Source: Magnetovibrio sp.
Lineage (GTDB): Bacteria; Pseudomonadota; Alphaproteobacteria; Rhodospirillales; Magnetovibrionaceae
Assembly (NCBI GenBank): GCA_016763895.1
Contig: JAESSV010000112.1
Location: forward strand, 1-13,479
Reading direction: 5' to 3'
Length of the DNA stretch: 13,479 nt
Shown in pieces: positions 1 to 7,542 of the stretch. Each line of letters opens with the position of its first letter. The stretch's first letter is position 1. The notes under the pieces were generated by a model. The model saw only the letters and a list, made by a program, of their open reading frames with translations, had not been told where the DNA came from and searched no databases. The translations under genes and the position numbers were made by a program.

Positions 1-24
1 AATCACTGAAATTCGTCAATTTGC

Positions 25-52
25 AGCCTCGCTATTCGCGGGGCTTTTTTTT
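25..52 (+). terminator. Rho-independent terminator of the operon to the left
   Basis: AGCCTCGC (25-32) pairs with GCGGGGCT (38-45) around a 5-nt loop, with one T-G wobble, and a run of eight T follows (45-52). This is a canonical intrinsic terminator for transcription coming from the left on the plus strand. The minus-strand copy of the hairpin is not followed by a T tract, so it should not be an efficient terminator for hicAB. It implies that the tail genes starting at 770 need read-through, antitermination or their own promoter. Confidence 0.88.
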
Positions 53-63
53 GTGCCTTTTGT

Positions 64-456
64 TTACCCTGCGATTTCACGTCTGGCCAAATCCGCAAGG
101 AAAGAAGACCGAGTTAAACCACGATCCTTTGCAGTGCGATCAACAGCGGCCAATAATCCAGCATCCATGGTGATGTTTGCCTTGGTGGTGCGCCCACTTA
201 ACCGGATATGAGGGACGGCCAACAGAAACGCGCCTTCTGAGATATCGCGCACAACATCTTTATCTGAGCGAACCTCGTCCAGCGCACGGGCAGCGGGCAA
301 GGTTTCACCCTCAAGGTGAAGTGACAACGCCTCGCTTGCCTTTGCTAACAGATCGTCCATTTCGTCGCAGCCGGAAAAACAGCCAGGAACATCAGGAAAA
401 TGAACGCCATAAGCGCTGTTCTTATCCTGATGAACGACACCAATAAAATAACGCAT
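64..456 (-). CDS. hicB: HicB-family antitoxin
   Basis: 130-residue antitoxin of a HicAB type II toxin-antitoxin pair. It should bind and neutralise the HicA mRNA interferase and, through a DNA-binding C-terminus, repress its own operon. The N-terminal part (about 1-60) has the HicB-fold pattern, including FPDVPGCFS at 20-28 and a following helix with DDLLAKASEAL. The C-terminal part (about 90-129: TTKANITMDAGLLAAVD, then a helix through SSFLADLARREI) looks like a ribbon-helix-helix domain. The start is ATG at 456, with GGAG in TAAGGAG immediately overlapping the hicA stop, so the two genes are translationally linked with a 10-nt gap. It lies on the strand opposite to all the tail and lysis genes, typical of a cargo gene expressed from a lysogen. 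Family assignment is secure; partner specificity is inferred from adjacency. Confidence 0.93.
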   Translation of the reverse strand: MRYFIGVVHQDKNSAYGVHFPDVPGCFSGCDEMDDLLAKASEALSLHLEGETLPAARALDEVRSDKDVVRDISEGAFLLAVPHIRLSGRTTKANITMDAGLLAAVDRTAKDRGLTRSSFLADLARREIAG

Positions 457-466
457 GATAGTCTCC

Positions 467-649
467 TTACAGCCATCCGGCTTGTTTGTAGATGTTGCGA
501 ACCGTGCCGATTGGCAAATCTTTTTTTGGGTGAGGGATAGTTACAATCTTGTCACCCTTCCTAAATTTGTGATGAGAACCCGTCACTTTCACAAGCTCAA
601 AACCATCTTTCTGAAGCTGTTTGATGATTTTTCGGCTGTTCTTATGCAA
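467..649 (-). CDS. hicA: HicA-family mRNA interferase toxin
   Basis: 60-residue toxin, full length for HicA, a double-stranded RNA-binding-like fold that cleaves mRNA. The sequence shows the family hallmarks: KIIKQLQKDGFELVKV, then GSHHKF (24-29) carrying the catalytic histidine (His26/His27 region), then a VTIPHPKKDLPIGTVRNI core and a QAGWL end. The start is a TTG at 649: the frame is closed by TAA at 665-667, the only nearby ATG (663-661) is out of frame, and GGAG at 661-658 sits 8 nt from the TTG. A weak start could help keep toxin below antitoxin. hicA precedes hicB, the usual order. No disrupting change is visible, so I infer the toxin is active. Confidence 0.93.
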   Translation of the reverse strand: MHKNSRKIIKQLQKDGFELVKVTGSHHKFRKGDKIVTIPHPKKDLPIGTVRNIYKQAGWL

Positions 650-657
650 TGTCTTGG

Positions 658-661
658 CTCC
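658..661 (-). promoter_or_regulatory. Ribosome binding site that fixes the hicA TTG start
   Basis: GGAG on the minus strand, 8 nt before the TTG at 649-647. The same bases overlap an out-of-frame ATG (663-661) that would give only a short peptide unlike HicA. Spacing and family length both favour TTG. Confidence 0.7.
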
Positions 662-667
662 ATTTTA

Positions 668-684
668 TACGCATATAAATACGC
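668..684. promoter_or_regulatory. Operator-like direct repeat over the hicAB -10 region
   Basis: Two TACGC half-sites in direct orientation (668-672 and 680-684), 12 bp apart, about one helical turn, inside TACGCATATAAATACGC. The element covers the candidate hicAB -10 box (676-681) and probable transcription start. The same TACGC half-site recurs in the palindrome at 723-740. HicB-type ribbon-helix-helix proteins commonly autoregulate through such sites; binding here is inferred. Confidence 0.55.
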
Positions 685-704
685 CTAATGCCACGACTTG
701 TCAA
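676..704 (-). promoter_or_regulatory. Sigma-70-type promoter of hicAB
   Basis: On the minus strand TTGACA (704-699) is followed by a 17-nt spacer and TATTTA (681-676). The predicted start near 669 leaves a 5' leader of about 20 nt containing the GGAG site of hicA. The -35 is a perfect consensus, the -10 fair. Confidence 0.75.
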
Positions 705-725
705 GCCAATTTTTAGAAATATTAC
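698..725 (+). promoter_or_regulatory. Possible plus-strand promoter for the tail genes
   Basis: TTGTCA (698-703), 16 nt, then TATTAC (720-725). The -35 matches five of six consensus positions and lies on the same bases as the hicAB -35 on the other strand; the -10 matches about four of six. It would give a leader of about 40 nt to the tape measure gene. The upstream terminator at 25-52 makes a promoter here plausible, but the match alone is weak. Confidence 0.35.
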
Positions 726-740
726 GCATTTAAATGCGTA
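723..740. promoter_or_regulatory. Perfect 18-bp palindrome, likely operator
   Basis: TACGCATTTAAATGCGTA is a perfect 18-bp inverted repeat midway between hicA and the tape measure gene. Its half-site TACGCAT also occurs at 668-674, next to the hicAB -10 box. It overlaps the -10 of the possible plus-strand promoter. It is the best candidate for a dimeric HicB (or phage repressor) binding site; the identity of the binding protein is inferred. Confidence 0.65.
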
Positions 741-769
741 TAAAAGCAACCACAATTTGGGAGTAATCC

Positions 770-3412
770 ATGGCTGAAAAACGTCTTGAAATCGTCATTG
801 ATCCAACTCGCGCCAAAGGTGGCGGCAGAATTGTAAGGCGCCAAATCAAAGGCATTGGCGACGAGGCGGTTAAAACCCAACGGCGGGTTGATAGAATGGC
901 TGGCAAGTCGGGCAGGTCGCTTGATAAATTTGGACGTTCAGCAAAATCTGCGCGAGGAGCAGCTGCAGGATTAAGCGGTGCGGCCACTGGCACAGCACGA
1001 AGCTTGGGAATGACCAATGTGGCCGCTGGCATGGCTGCTACGGGGTTTGCTGCGCTGGCAACAGCCGCTGCTGCAGCCGCAGTGGCCTTTGCAAGCGTTG
1101 CGGTTAGTGCGTCATTGGCGCTGGACAGAGCGTTGACTGAAGTTGCTACGCTTTCGAAGAATGCAAAAGACAACATAGGCCAACTAAAAGACGAAGCGCG
1201 AGCGATGGCGCGTGAATTTGGTGGCAGCGCGGTTAGTCAGGTCAGAGGTTTTTACGAGGCAATTTCAGCCGGAGCGGGAACCGTCAAACAAGCCGCTGTT
1301 TTGCTTCGCGATGCAAACAAATTAGCTAAGGCTGGTGTAACGACAGTGCTTGATGGAGTGAATATTCTTTCGACAGTTTTAAATGCTTATGGCCGCGATA
1401 TGCTCACGGCCACGCAAGCGTCAGATGCACTTTTCACAGCCGTTAAGGTCGGACGGACAACCGTTCCGCAATTGGCGGCGAATCTCGGCAATGTTCTGCC
1501 GATCTCGAAATCACTGGGGATTAGCTTTGACGAAACTGCAGGAGCAGTTGCCGCTCTAACATCGATAATTCCAACGACAAGTCAGTCGGTGACAGCCCTC
1601 AAGGCTATTATGCAAGCCGTGATTTCACCAACAATGCAGGCCCGAAAACAGGCGCATGAATTGGGACTGGCGTTCAACTCAACTGCACTAAAAACCAAAA
1701 AATTAAAAGGATTTTTGGAAGACGTAATAAAAGAAACGAAAGGATCAAAAGAGGCTATCGCCAAGCTGTTCGGTTCAATTGAAGCTATTGGAGGCGTTCT
1801 TGCATTTGCTGGCGGCGCTGGCGAAAAATTCAACACAGTTATGGATAAAATGTCTACGAAATTCAATGCGGTTGAAGCGGGGGCTAAAACTGTGGCTGAA
1901 AGCCTGTCCGACAGATATGACGTTGCATTGGCGAAAATCAGTGATCGACTGATTGACCTGGGAGACAGGCTGCTTCCGTTGGTTGTTGGCGCGTTAGAAG
2001 GTATCGCTAATGGTGTTGATTTCGTCGCGAACAAATTCACTGACGGAATGGACCGCATGGAGGCCGATGCGACCTTTGCGAAGGACGTAATTTCAGCTGC
2101 ATTCACTGATATTCCCTCTGCAATTGCGGTCTCTGTAATCGCAACCATAGATAGCATGGTCAACTACGTAAAAAAGGGCCTGAATGAAATTCTGGCGCCG
2201 GTAAATAAAGTGATCGCGGCTGCTGACATGGCTTCTCGTTCCTTTGGCGGCAAAGGATTTAGCCAAATTGAACGATTTAACGACAAGGGCACGGTTTTTG
2301 GGGATTACGAAGGTGGTGACCTGAGCAAAAAGGCAGTGACGGCCTATAAAGACGCAGTTAAAAAACGTCAGCAAGCTTACACAATAATTGAAATGCGCGG
2401 CAAGAAGTTCGGCGGACTGGACGAGACATACTCAAATCGCAAGAGTGGACCAAAACCAGAAACTGAAGAAACAGGACGCAACACGCGATCGTTGTTAGGA
2501 AACTCAAAAGCGCGAAAAACAGTCATTTCCGATTATCAAAAACAGCGCAATGCTGCCAAATCTGCAACCGATGGCCTTCGACAGGAAACTCAATCGCTGG
2601 CTGATCAGCAAACGGCCCTCGGAATGGGCGAACAGGCGGCGACAGCATTCTTAAAAGCCAAACAGGTTATCGCCGGGCTGACCCGCGATGGTAAGACACT
2701 CTTAACCCATGAGACAAAAGCAATTTACGAGCAGGCCAAAGGTTACGCAGCGCAAGCCGCAAGTCTCAAGGTTGTGCAAGATGGAATTGCAGCATTCAAA
2801 CGCAGTGTAGAATTCGCCAAAGACACAACCAAATCCTTCGTTTCAGATTTCCGCCAAGGCCTGCAAAGCGGTGAAGGCTTTTGGAAATCGTTCGCCAACG
2901 CTGGATTAAACGCCATGGATAAAATCGCCACTAGATTAACAGACATGGCTATTGATAATCTATTTGCCAATGCGTTTGGCGGAAAGCAGGGCGGTTCGGG
3001 CGGTGGCAATTTCCTGTCCAGTATTTTTGGGTCTGTATTTGGCGGTGGATCAAAAGCGGCCCCCAGTTGGAACCCGATGATGGGCTTTGCCAATGGCGGC
3101 ATTAGCAATCGCCCCGCCATTTTCGGTGAGGCCGGTCCTGAAGCTGCTGTACCGCTGCCTGATGGTCGCCGCATTCCGGTTGATTTGCGCGGTTTTCAGG
3201 TGCCCAAAATTTCTGCACCAGCAAACAACAACCAGCCACAACGCATAGACGTTCACGTTACTGTATCCGGTGAGCTTGTTGAGAAAGATGGCGGTATTGT
3301 TGGATTGGTAACTCAAGTTGCAAGCCAGGCTGTGAAGCAAGCGACGCCCGGCATTGTTGGCCAATCGGTCAAGATGGTCAGCGCGCGGGTTAGGGCAGGA
3401 GGATCACTTTGA
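770..3412 (+). CDS. Phage tail tape measure protein
   Basis: 880 residues. Tape measure proteins set tail length and take part in tail assembly and DNA entry. Visible parts in order: a basic N-terminus (1-65), an Ala/Gly-rich hydrophobic stretch (about 83-118) likely to be membrane-active, a PhageMin_Tail-like region (about 140-345, with EARAMAREFGGSA, a FYEAISAGAG segment and ISFDETAGAVAAL), a second hydrophobic segment near 400-420, a charged middle with coiled-coil character (about 590-720), and a Gly-rich C-terminus. The C-terminal motif GFANGGISNRPAIFGEAGPE followed by AAVPLPDG (about 772-800) is characteristic of lambda-like and related tape measure C-termini. ATG at 770 has GGGAG 8 nt upstream. 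The gene lies 120 bp from hicA on the other strand; the tail-assembly chaperone genes that normally precede it are not next to it here. Length suggests a tail of moderate size. Confidence 0.93.
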   Translation: MAEKRLEIVIDPTRAKGGGRIVRRQIKGIGDEAVKTQRRVDRMAGKSGRSLDKFGRSAKSARGAAAGLSGAATGTARSLGMTNVAAGMAATGFAALATAAAAAAVAFASVAVSASLALDRALTEVATLSKNAKDNIGQLKDEARAMAREFGGSAVSQVRGFYEAISAGAGTVKQAAVLLRDANKLAKAGVTTVLDGVNILSTVLNAYGRDMLTATQASDALFTAVKVGRTTVPQLAANLGNVLPISKSLGISFDETAGAVAALTSIIPTTSQSVTALKAIMQAVISPTMQARKQAHELGLAFNSTALKTKKLKGFLEDVIKETKGSKEAIAKLFGSIEAIGGVLAFAGGAGEKFNTVMDKMSTKFNAVEAGAKTVAESLSDRYDVALAKISDRLIDLGDRLLPLVVGALEGIANGVDFVANKFTDGMDRMEADATFAKDVISAAFTDIPSAIAVSVIATIDSMVNYVKKGLNEILAPVNKVIAAADMASRSFGGKGFSQIERFNDKGTVFGDYEGGDLSKKAVTAYKDAVKKRQQAYTIIEMRGKKFGGLDETYSNRKSGPKPETEETGRNTRSLLGNSKARKTVISDYQKQRNAAKSATDGLRQETQSLADQQTALGMGEQAATAFLKAKQVIAGLTRDGKTLLTHETKAIYEQAKGYAAQAASLKVVQDGIAAFKRSVEFAKDTTKSFVSDFRQGLQSGEGFWKSFANAGLNAMDKIATRLTDMAIDNLFANAFGGKQGGSGGGNFLSSIFGSVFGGGSKAAPSWNPMMGFANGGISNRPAIFGEAGPEAAVPLPDGRRIPVDLRGFQVPKISAPANNNQPQRIDVHVTVSGELVEKDGGIVGLVTQVASQAVKQATPGIVGQSVKMVSARVRAGGSL
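3397..3402 (+). promoter_or_regulatory. Shine-Dalgarno site that fixes a TTG start
   Basis: AGGAGG, six bases before the TTG at 3409, inside the end of the tape measure gene. It is the strongest ribosome binding site in the tail region. It supports TTG at 3409, overlapping the tape measure stop as TTGA, rather than later ATG codons. Confidence 0.8.
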
Positions 3413-4017
3413 TTGATATTCTTCCAACGCTCAGCATCGCAGAGCAATCCATGATGCCTGTTCGGCGTTCGACACTGACCCGTTCACGCGGTCGGGTGGC
3501 GGCTGTTGAGCAGGATGCATTTTATTATTGGAAATGCGATTTCGTGATAACCAGCATGAGCCAAAATCAGGATCGTCTTTTTCATTCGATAATGATGAAA
3601 ATCGATAGTGAATTCTTTCTTTGTTACGACCTGTTTCATCCGCGCCCGGCGCTTGAGGATAATGGTCAGCCGTTGGCCAATGGCGAGGGGGTTCTGTCGG
3701 TCATCACAGACAGCCTCAACGTGACGGTGAGCGGTGTTCCTGCCGGGTTTAGGTTGTCGGATGGGGATTATATCGAGTTTCGGGTAAGCGACACTGTGCG
3801 CACGCTGAATGTCATATCGCAGGATACCACGGCAGATGCAGGTGGGGTTGTTGATGTGGTTTTGAATTATCCGTTGGATACTGAGAATTTTCCGACCGCA
3901 TCAATTGTGAATTTCGAAAAACCAGCCTGCATCATGCGCCGGGTCGCGCCTCATTCACGCAATGTGCGTGGTGTGATTGGTACTGGCGGGTTTTCTGCCG
4001 AGGAAATGGTTCCATGA
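3409..4017 (+). CDS. Tail-tip protein in the distal tail protein position
   Basis: 202 residues, no signal peptide or membrane segment. The start is TTG with a perfect AGGAGG six bases away and a 4-nt overlap with the tape measure stop. The sequence is rich in predicted beta strands (YYWKCDFVITSMSQNQDRLF, later VLSVITDSLNVTVSGVPAGF and DYIEFRVSDTV), consistent with a ring-forming tail-tip component. I do not recognise a specific family from sequence alone. Its place between tape measure and the hub-like protein equals that of gp12 (distal tail protein) in the Rhodobacter gene transfer agent and of minor tail proteins M/L in lambda-type phages, so a distal-tail or adaptor role is inferred from order. 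It ends in an ATGA overlap with the next gene. Confidence 0.72.
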   Translation: MIDILPTLSIAEQSMMPVRRSTLTRSRGRVAAVEQDAFYYWKCDFVITSMSQNQDRLFHSIMMKIDSEFFLCYDLFHPRPALEDNGQPLANGEGVLSVITDSLNVTVSGVPAGFRLSDGDYIEFRVSDTVRTLNVISQDTTADAGGVVDVVLNYPLDTENFPTASIVNFEKPACIMRRVAPHSRNVRGVIGTGGFSAEEMVP

Positions 4018-4613
4018 GCGTAGTCCTTGATCCAGCCGTACAGGCTCAGCTTGATAAGGGTAGTTTCCACGTCCTGCCACTGGTGAAGTTTGAAATACCG
4101 GGCCATGTGCTTGGGTATTATGTGGGACCACGGCCATTTACCTATAATGGGTTCACTTATCAGCCCAACAAGTTTCTTGATCTTGAAGACCTGGTTGAAA
4201 CGCTCGACATTGATTTGGGCGAGCGAACGCTGACATTTTCTGACATTCCGGTTGTCGGTGATGCGATTAATGATATTGAAGCGCTCGCTTATACCGGTGC
4301 GCCGGCAACGGTTTCGCGACTGGTTGTTGATCCCAAAATGGGGGTTCCTGAAGGCGTCAAAGGTGAGTTGGATACGACCTTTCACCAGATATCGCATGTG
4401 AAACACGGGATTGGCGCGATAGACAAGGATGGCAAGTCAACTCTAACGCTGACCATCGTTCTAAAAATACCCGGTGTGGCGGGTCGCGAAAGCGCTCAAA
4501 CTGTACGTTCGGATGCAGAGCACAGGTTCGACAACAATCCGAATGACACGTTCTACAAAGACGTAGCGACTGGCGGCACGGTCGATCTCGACTGGGGTAC
4601 TCGAAGTGGATAG
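4014..4613 (+). CDS. Baseplate hub-like tail protein (BR0599/DUF2163 type)
   Basis: 199 residues. The N-terminus has the layout of phage BR0599/DUF2163 proteins: LVKFEIPGHVLGYYVGPRPF (23-42), then FTYQPNKFLDLEDL and DIDLGERTLTFSDIP, the part that usually forms the hub domain. The C-terminus has RSDAEHRFDNNPNDTFYKDV (165-184) followed by DLDWG, a close match to the family ending in which an R-S-D-A segment, an aromatic-rich D-x-F-(F/Y) stretch and a final W-G occur. In gene transfer agents the equivalent protein (gp13) is the hub linking the distal tail ring to the tip. The start ATG has GAGGAA eight bases upstream and overlaps the preceding stop as ATGA; the end overlaps the next gene by 8 nt. 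Confidence 0.75.
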   Translation: MSVVLDPAVQAQLDKGSFHVLPLVKFEIPGHVLGYYVGPRPFTYNGFTYQPNKFLDLEDLVETLDIDLGERTLTFSDIPVVGDAINDIEALAYTGAPATVSRLVVDPKMGVPEGVKGELDTTFHQISHVKHGIGAIDKDGKSTLTLTIVLKIPGVAGRESAQTVRSDAEHRFDNNPNDTFYKDVATGGTVDLDWGTRSG

Positions 4614-5007
4614 GACCGCATTGGTTCTGTCGATTATAGAAGATGAATTGGCCAAACCCTACGCCTATGGCCAGTCGGATTGCTTTAGTCTTGCCTGTCG
4701 GTTGGTGGATGGGCTGACCGGATCAGATCATTTTGAAACCTATGGTTCAAATTACAAAACGCTGAAGGGTGCGCAGCGGGCATTGCGCAAACAGGGGCAT
4801 AAATCTCTGGTTGATTTTTGGACGGAACATCTAACTCCGGTTGTTCCTGCCATGGCCCAAACCGGCGATCTGGCAATTCTGCATTTTGATGGTGAAAAAC
4901 GCGGGCAGGAGCACTGTGCGATTTGCGTTGGGAAGTTTGTAACCAAAACTGAAACCGGGCGGGCATTGTTTCCGCTGTCTGCGGTCACAGCGGCATTTAA
5001 GGTTTAA
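4606..5007 (+). CDS. NlpC/P60-like tail-tip peptidase (DUF6950-like)
   Basis: 133 residues. The pattern YGQSDCFSLACRLVDGLTGS (21-40) places a nucleophilic cysteine (Cys26) at the start of a helix, and QEHCAICVG (101-109) supplies the likely histidine (His103); TGDLAILHF (86-94) forms the intervening strand. This is the small cysteine-peptidase-like layout seen in DUF6950 and related NlpC/P60 phage proteins, which sit at the tail tip and are thought to cut peptidoglycan during entry (gp14 in gene transfer agents, the N-terminal part of lambda gpK). The GTG start overlaps the previous stop by 8 nt, with GGGG eight bases upstream. It precedes the large tail-tip protein, as expected. DUF6950 membership is from memory of the motif. 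Confidence 0.78.
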   Translation: MDRTALVLSIIEDELAKPYAYGQSDCFSLACRLVDGLTGSDHFETYGSNYKTLKGAQRALRKQGHKSLVDFWTEHLTPVVPAMAQTGDLAILHFDGEKRGQEHCAICVGKFVTKTETGRALFPLSAVTAAFKV

Positions 5008-5010
5008 GCG

Positions 5011-7542
5011 ATGCCAATTTTTACGGCCATAGCGACATCAATTGTTGTGGGATTGGGCAGCGCTGCATTTGCGGCCACAACTTTGGGAACATTTCTGGTT
5101 ACTGCAATTTCCGCTGGGCTATCCACCGGGGTTTCGTTTCTGGTGAACAAATATTTCAACCGTCAGAAAAAACGCTCTTATGGCGCTTTCAAATCTCATC
5201 GGGAGTATGGCGGTGATATTCCCCGGCAAGGACATTTTGGGATCACAGCTCAGAAAGGCCATTTCGTTCGTGGCTTTAAATGGGGTGCAGGTAACAAATA
5301 TAATACTGTAGTTCTGGCTTTGTCCGATGGTTGGTGTGATGGGCTTGAACCTTACATAATCATGGATGGTGAACGGCTTGATCTTGTGGCCAAACCGGCG
5401 ATAGACGGTGAGGCTCAGCATTGGGGAATTGACGGTTTTGAGGACTTAACCTCTATTCGTTATTACGATGGACGTCCGGGTCAGGTGGCAGACGCCAAGC
5501 TCATAAGCGATACGGGCGGTAGCGCATCAACCGTCATTGCTGACAATGTGGATGACGCTTGGAACGGCACTGACATCGGCACCAATACGACATATTTGAT
5601 ATTCGAAAAGCTCTATTCGGACCGTTGGCAAAGGGTGCCGGATATCACGTGGGTTGGGCGTGGATTGCGGTGTTATGATTTTCGGCTGGATGATACCATA
5701 TCGGGCGGCGGCGGCACTCATAGGCTGGATGATCCGGCCACATGGCAATATACAAATAATGCAATCGTGCAGCGTGCGAATTATCTGCTTGGAACCGTTA
5801 AAGGCATTGTATCCGGTCGCACTTTGATCGGCATGGGCAAGCCGGTTTCGCACCTTGACGTAAACGCCCATATCATTGGTTCAAATGTGTGTGATGAATT
5901 GCGTTTTGTGGAAGGTGAAAACATAAAGCGCTACCAATGTAATTTGATTGCGCAGGGCAGTGACGATCATTCCGAAATACTGAAAGAATTTGACGATGCG
6001 GTGGCCGGTTATGGCCTAACGCGCTCCGGGCTGGCCTCAATTATCGTAGGTGCGCCGCAAGTGCCGGTGCTTGAAATCACCGATGATATGATTATCGGGT
6101 CCGGTGAAATTATTTATCAGCCGCGTAAGCCCGCATCTGAATTGTACAATATTCTAACGGGCCAGTTCACCAGCCCGGAAGGCCTGTTTACACCGGCCAG
6201 TCTGACGCCGGTTAAAGTGAATTCAGATATCGCGGCTGATAAACAAATCAATCAGGTGGCCTATAATTTTCTACAGGTATTGGACCCACGCATTGCGCAA
6301 TATTTGCTGAACATTCGATATCGTCAAAACCGACTGGGGGGCAGTGTCTCATTGTTTCTAATGGCTTTTGTGGCCGTTCAGCTTAACGCCGGAGATTGGG
6401 TGACTTGGCGCGGTAAAACGTGGCTTGTTGGGATGAAAGCGGGTGCAAGTTTCAACCTAAGTGAAACTTCGGCAGATATTTATCAGGAAGCTGGCATTGA
6501 CGCTGGCCCGGTTGTTATTCCACCGACCACGCCGTCAAACCCGTCTGTTCTTTCTACGGTTCAAGGTTTCAACGCGGTGGCCGGAATCATTCAGGGCGAT
6601 GGGATAGATCAAACACCTGTGTTGCGGTTCACCTGGACGCCACCTGATGACCCGACAATTACTGCAGTGGTCATTCGATATTACGATGTGACGAATATTA
6701 ATGAGATATTTGAAGTTCAAAGTGCCAGCCCGGAAAGCGGCTCGCTAACCACTTCAGAGCATATCGAGAGCAACCGCATCTATATTGTGCGGGCAACAAT
6801 TCGAACAATACCAGACCGGTTAAAAACGTATACCGCATCGGCGACGACTGCGGCCACGCCGCGAAAATCCCGCGCGGTGACGCTGGCAGAATTGACGGGT
6901 GAGGTAACAGAGGCTCGTGAATTCGCATTTGCTGAAATTCGCGACTTAAAAGACAGGTTAATGCAGTTTGGCCATGATGTGGCGCAGACAAATATAATCC
7001 AGTTGGGAAAACTGGACGCACTGGAAGTTAAAGCCGGGGGTGCACGGGCTTCGATCACGCAAACGCGCAAGGTGGCGGTAACTGATAAGCTGGCATTTGC
7101 CGCTCAAATTACAACAGTGCAGTCAAATGTGGGTGACGTGGCTGGCGATGTGGTCACATTAAACCAGACCGTGACCACAAACGAGCAAGCTACAGCGACT
7201 GCTATAACGAATCTAACGGCGGCGCTTGATGATGTGAACCTTGCTGAGGGCCTGTTGAAGTTTGAGGCCGTGGCGGCTCCAACAGGCGTAACGTCACGCA
7301 TAGCAATATTTACCAAAGCAACCGCTGGCGATGCATTTGCGGAAGCTGGAATTTACATTGATTCAACGGCTGTCGAAGGTGGTGCGACGGAATCTTCTAT
7401 CTTGCTATTGGCCGACAAAACCACAATTTCTAACCCTGATGATCCAAATTCATCAGTTCAGTTTGTGGACGGGAAAATTATTTGCGGTTCGAGTTCTGTG
7501 GTGTTGGATCAAAACGGATTGTCTTTGTTCGATGACTCTTAA
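5011..7542 (+). CDS. Large tail-tip / host specificity protein (gpJ- or megatron-like)
   Basis: 843 residues. N-terminal hydrophobic segment (about 5-45), as in many alphaproteobacterial gpJ-like proteins and gene transfer agent gp15. A long body follows (about 55-500) starting with SYGAFKSHREYGGDIPRQG, with QKGHFVRGFKWG and the typical YIIMDGERLDL strand, matching the phage tail protein region that forms the central tip. Around 505-605 a Pro/Thr linker leads to a fibronectin-III-like domain (LRFTWTPPDDPTITAVVIRY, later IYIVRATIRT). About 625-740 is helical, coiled-coil-like. The last 100 residues (KFEAVAAPTGVTSRIAIF and following) resemble the C-terminal DUF1983-type domain of gpJ proteins. 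Role: closes the tail tip, contacts the cell surface and the fibres. ATG has AAGG eight bases upstream. The next gene starts inside its last 11 nt. Confidence 0.88.
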   Translation: MPIFTAIATSIVVGLGSAAFAATTLGTFLVTAISAGLSTGVSFLVNKYFNRQKKRSYGAFKSHREYGGDIPRQGHFGITAQKGHFVRGFKWGAGNKYNTVVLALSDGWCDGLEPYIIMDGERLDLVAKPAIDGEAQHWGIDGFEDLTSIRYYDGRPGQVADAKLISDTGGSASTVIADNVDDAWNGTDIGTNTTYLIFEKLYSDRWQRVPDITWVGRGLRCYDFRLDDTISGGGGTHRLDDPATWQYTNNAIVQRANYLLGTVKGIVSGRTLIGMGKPVSHLDVNAHIIGSNVCDELRFVEGENIKRYQCNLIAQGSDDHSEILKEFDDAVAGYGLTRSGLASIIVGAPQVPVLEITDDMIIGSGEIIYQPRKPASELYNILTGQFTSPEGLFTPASLTPVKVNSDIAADKQINQVAYNFLQVLDPRIAQYLLNIRYRQNRLGGSVSLFLMAFVAVQLNAGDWVTWRGKTWLVGMKAGASFNLSETSADIYQEAGIDAGPVVIPPTTPSNPSVLSTVQGFNAVAGIIQGDGIDQTPVLRFTWTPPDDPTITAVVIRYYDVTNINEIFEVQSASPESGSLTTSEHIESNRIYIVRATIRTIPDRLKTYTASATTAATPRKSRAVTLAELTGEVTEAREFAFAEIRDLKDRLMQFGHDVAQTNIIQLGKLDALEVKAGGARASITQTRKVAVTDKLAFAAQITTVQSNVGDVAGDVVTLNQTVTTNEQATATAITNLTAALDDVNLAEGLLKFEAVAAPTGVTSRIAIFTKATAGDAFAEAGIYIDSTAVEGGATESSILLLADKTTISNPDDPNSSVQFVDGKIICGSSSVVLDQNGLSLFDDS

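Noticed and set aside
1..24. End of an upstream gene
   Set aside because: A TGA at 7-9 could be the stop of the gene before the terminator, but with so few bases the frame cannot be supported.
730..1176. Minus-strand alanine-rich open frame in the start of the tape measure gene
   Set aside because: Low-complexity mirror of the Ala/Gly-rich tape measure N-terminus. It would also run through the palindrome region into hicA's promoter.
1582..2163. 193-residue open frame antisense to the tape measure gene
   Set aside because: Ser/Ala/Thr-rich antisense shadow in a gene with strong family motifs; no ribosome binding site or promoter seen.
7331..7531. Longer start for the 7532 gene
   Set aside because: The extra 67 residues lie wholly within the tail-tip gene, are Cys/Trp/Leu-rich and lack family pattern, whereas ATG 7532 gives a normal 11-nt overlap.
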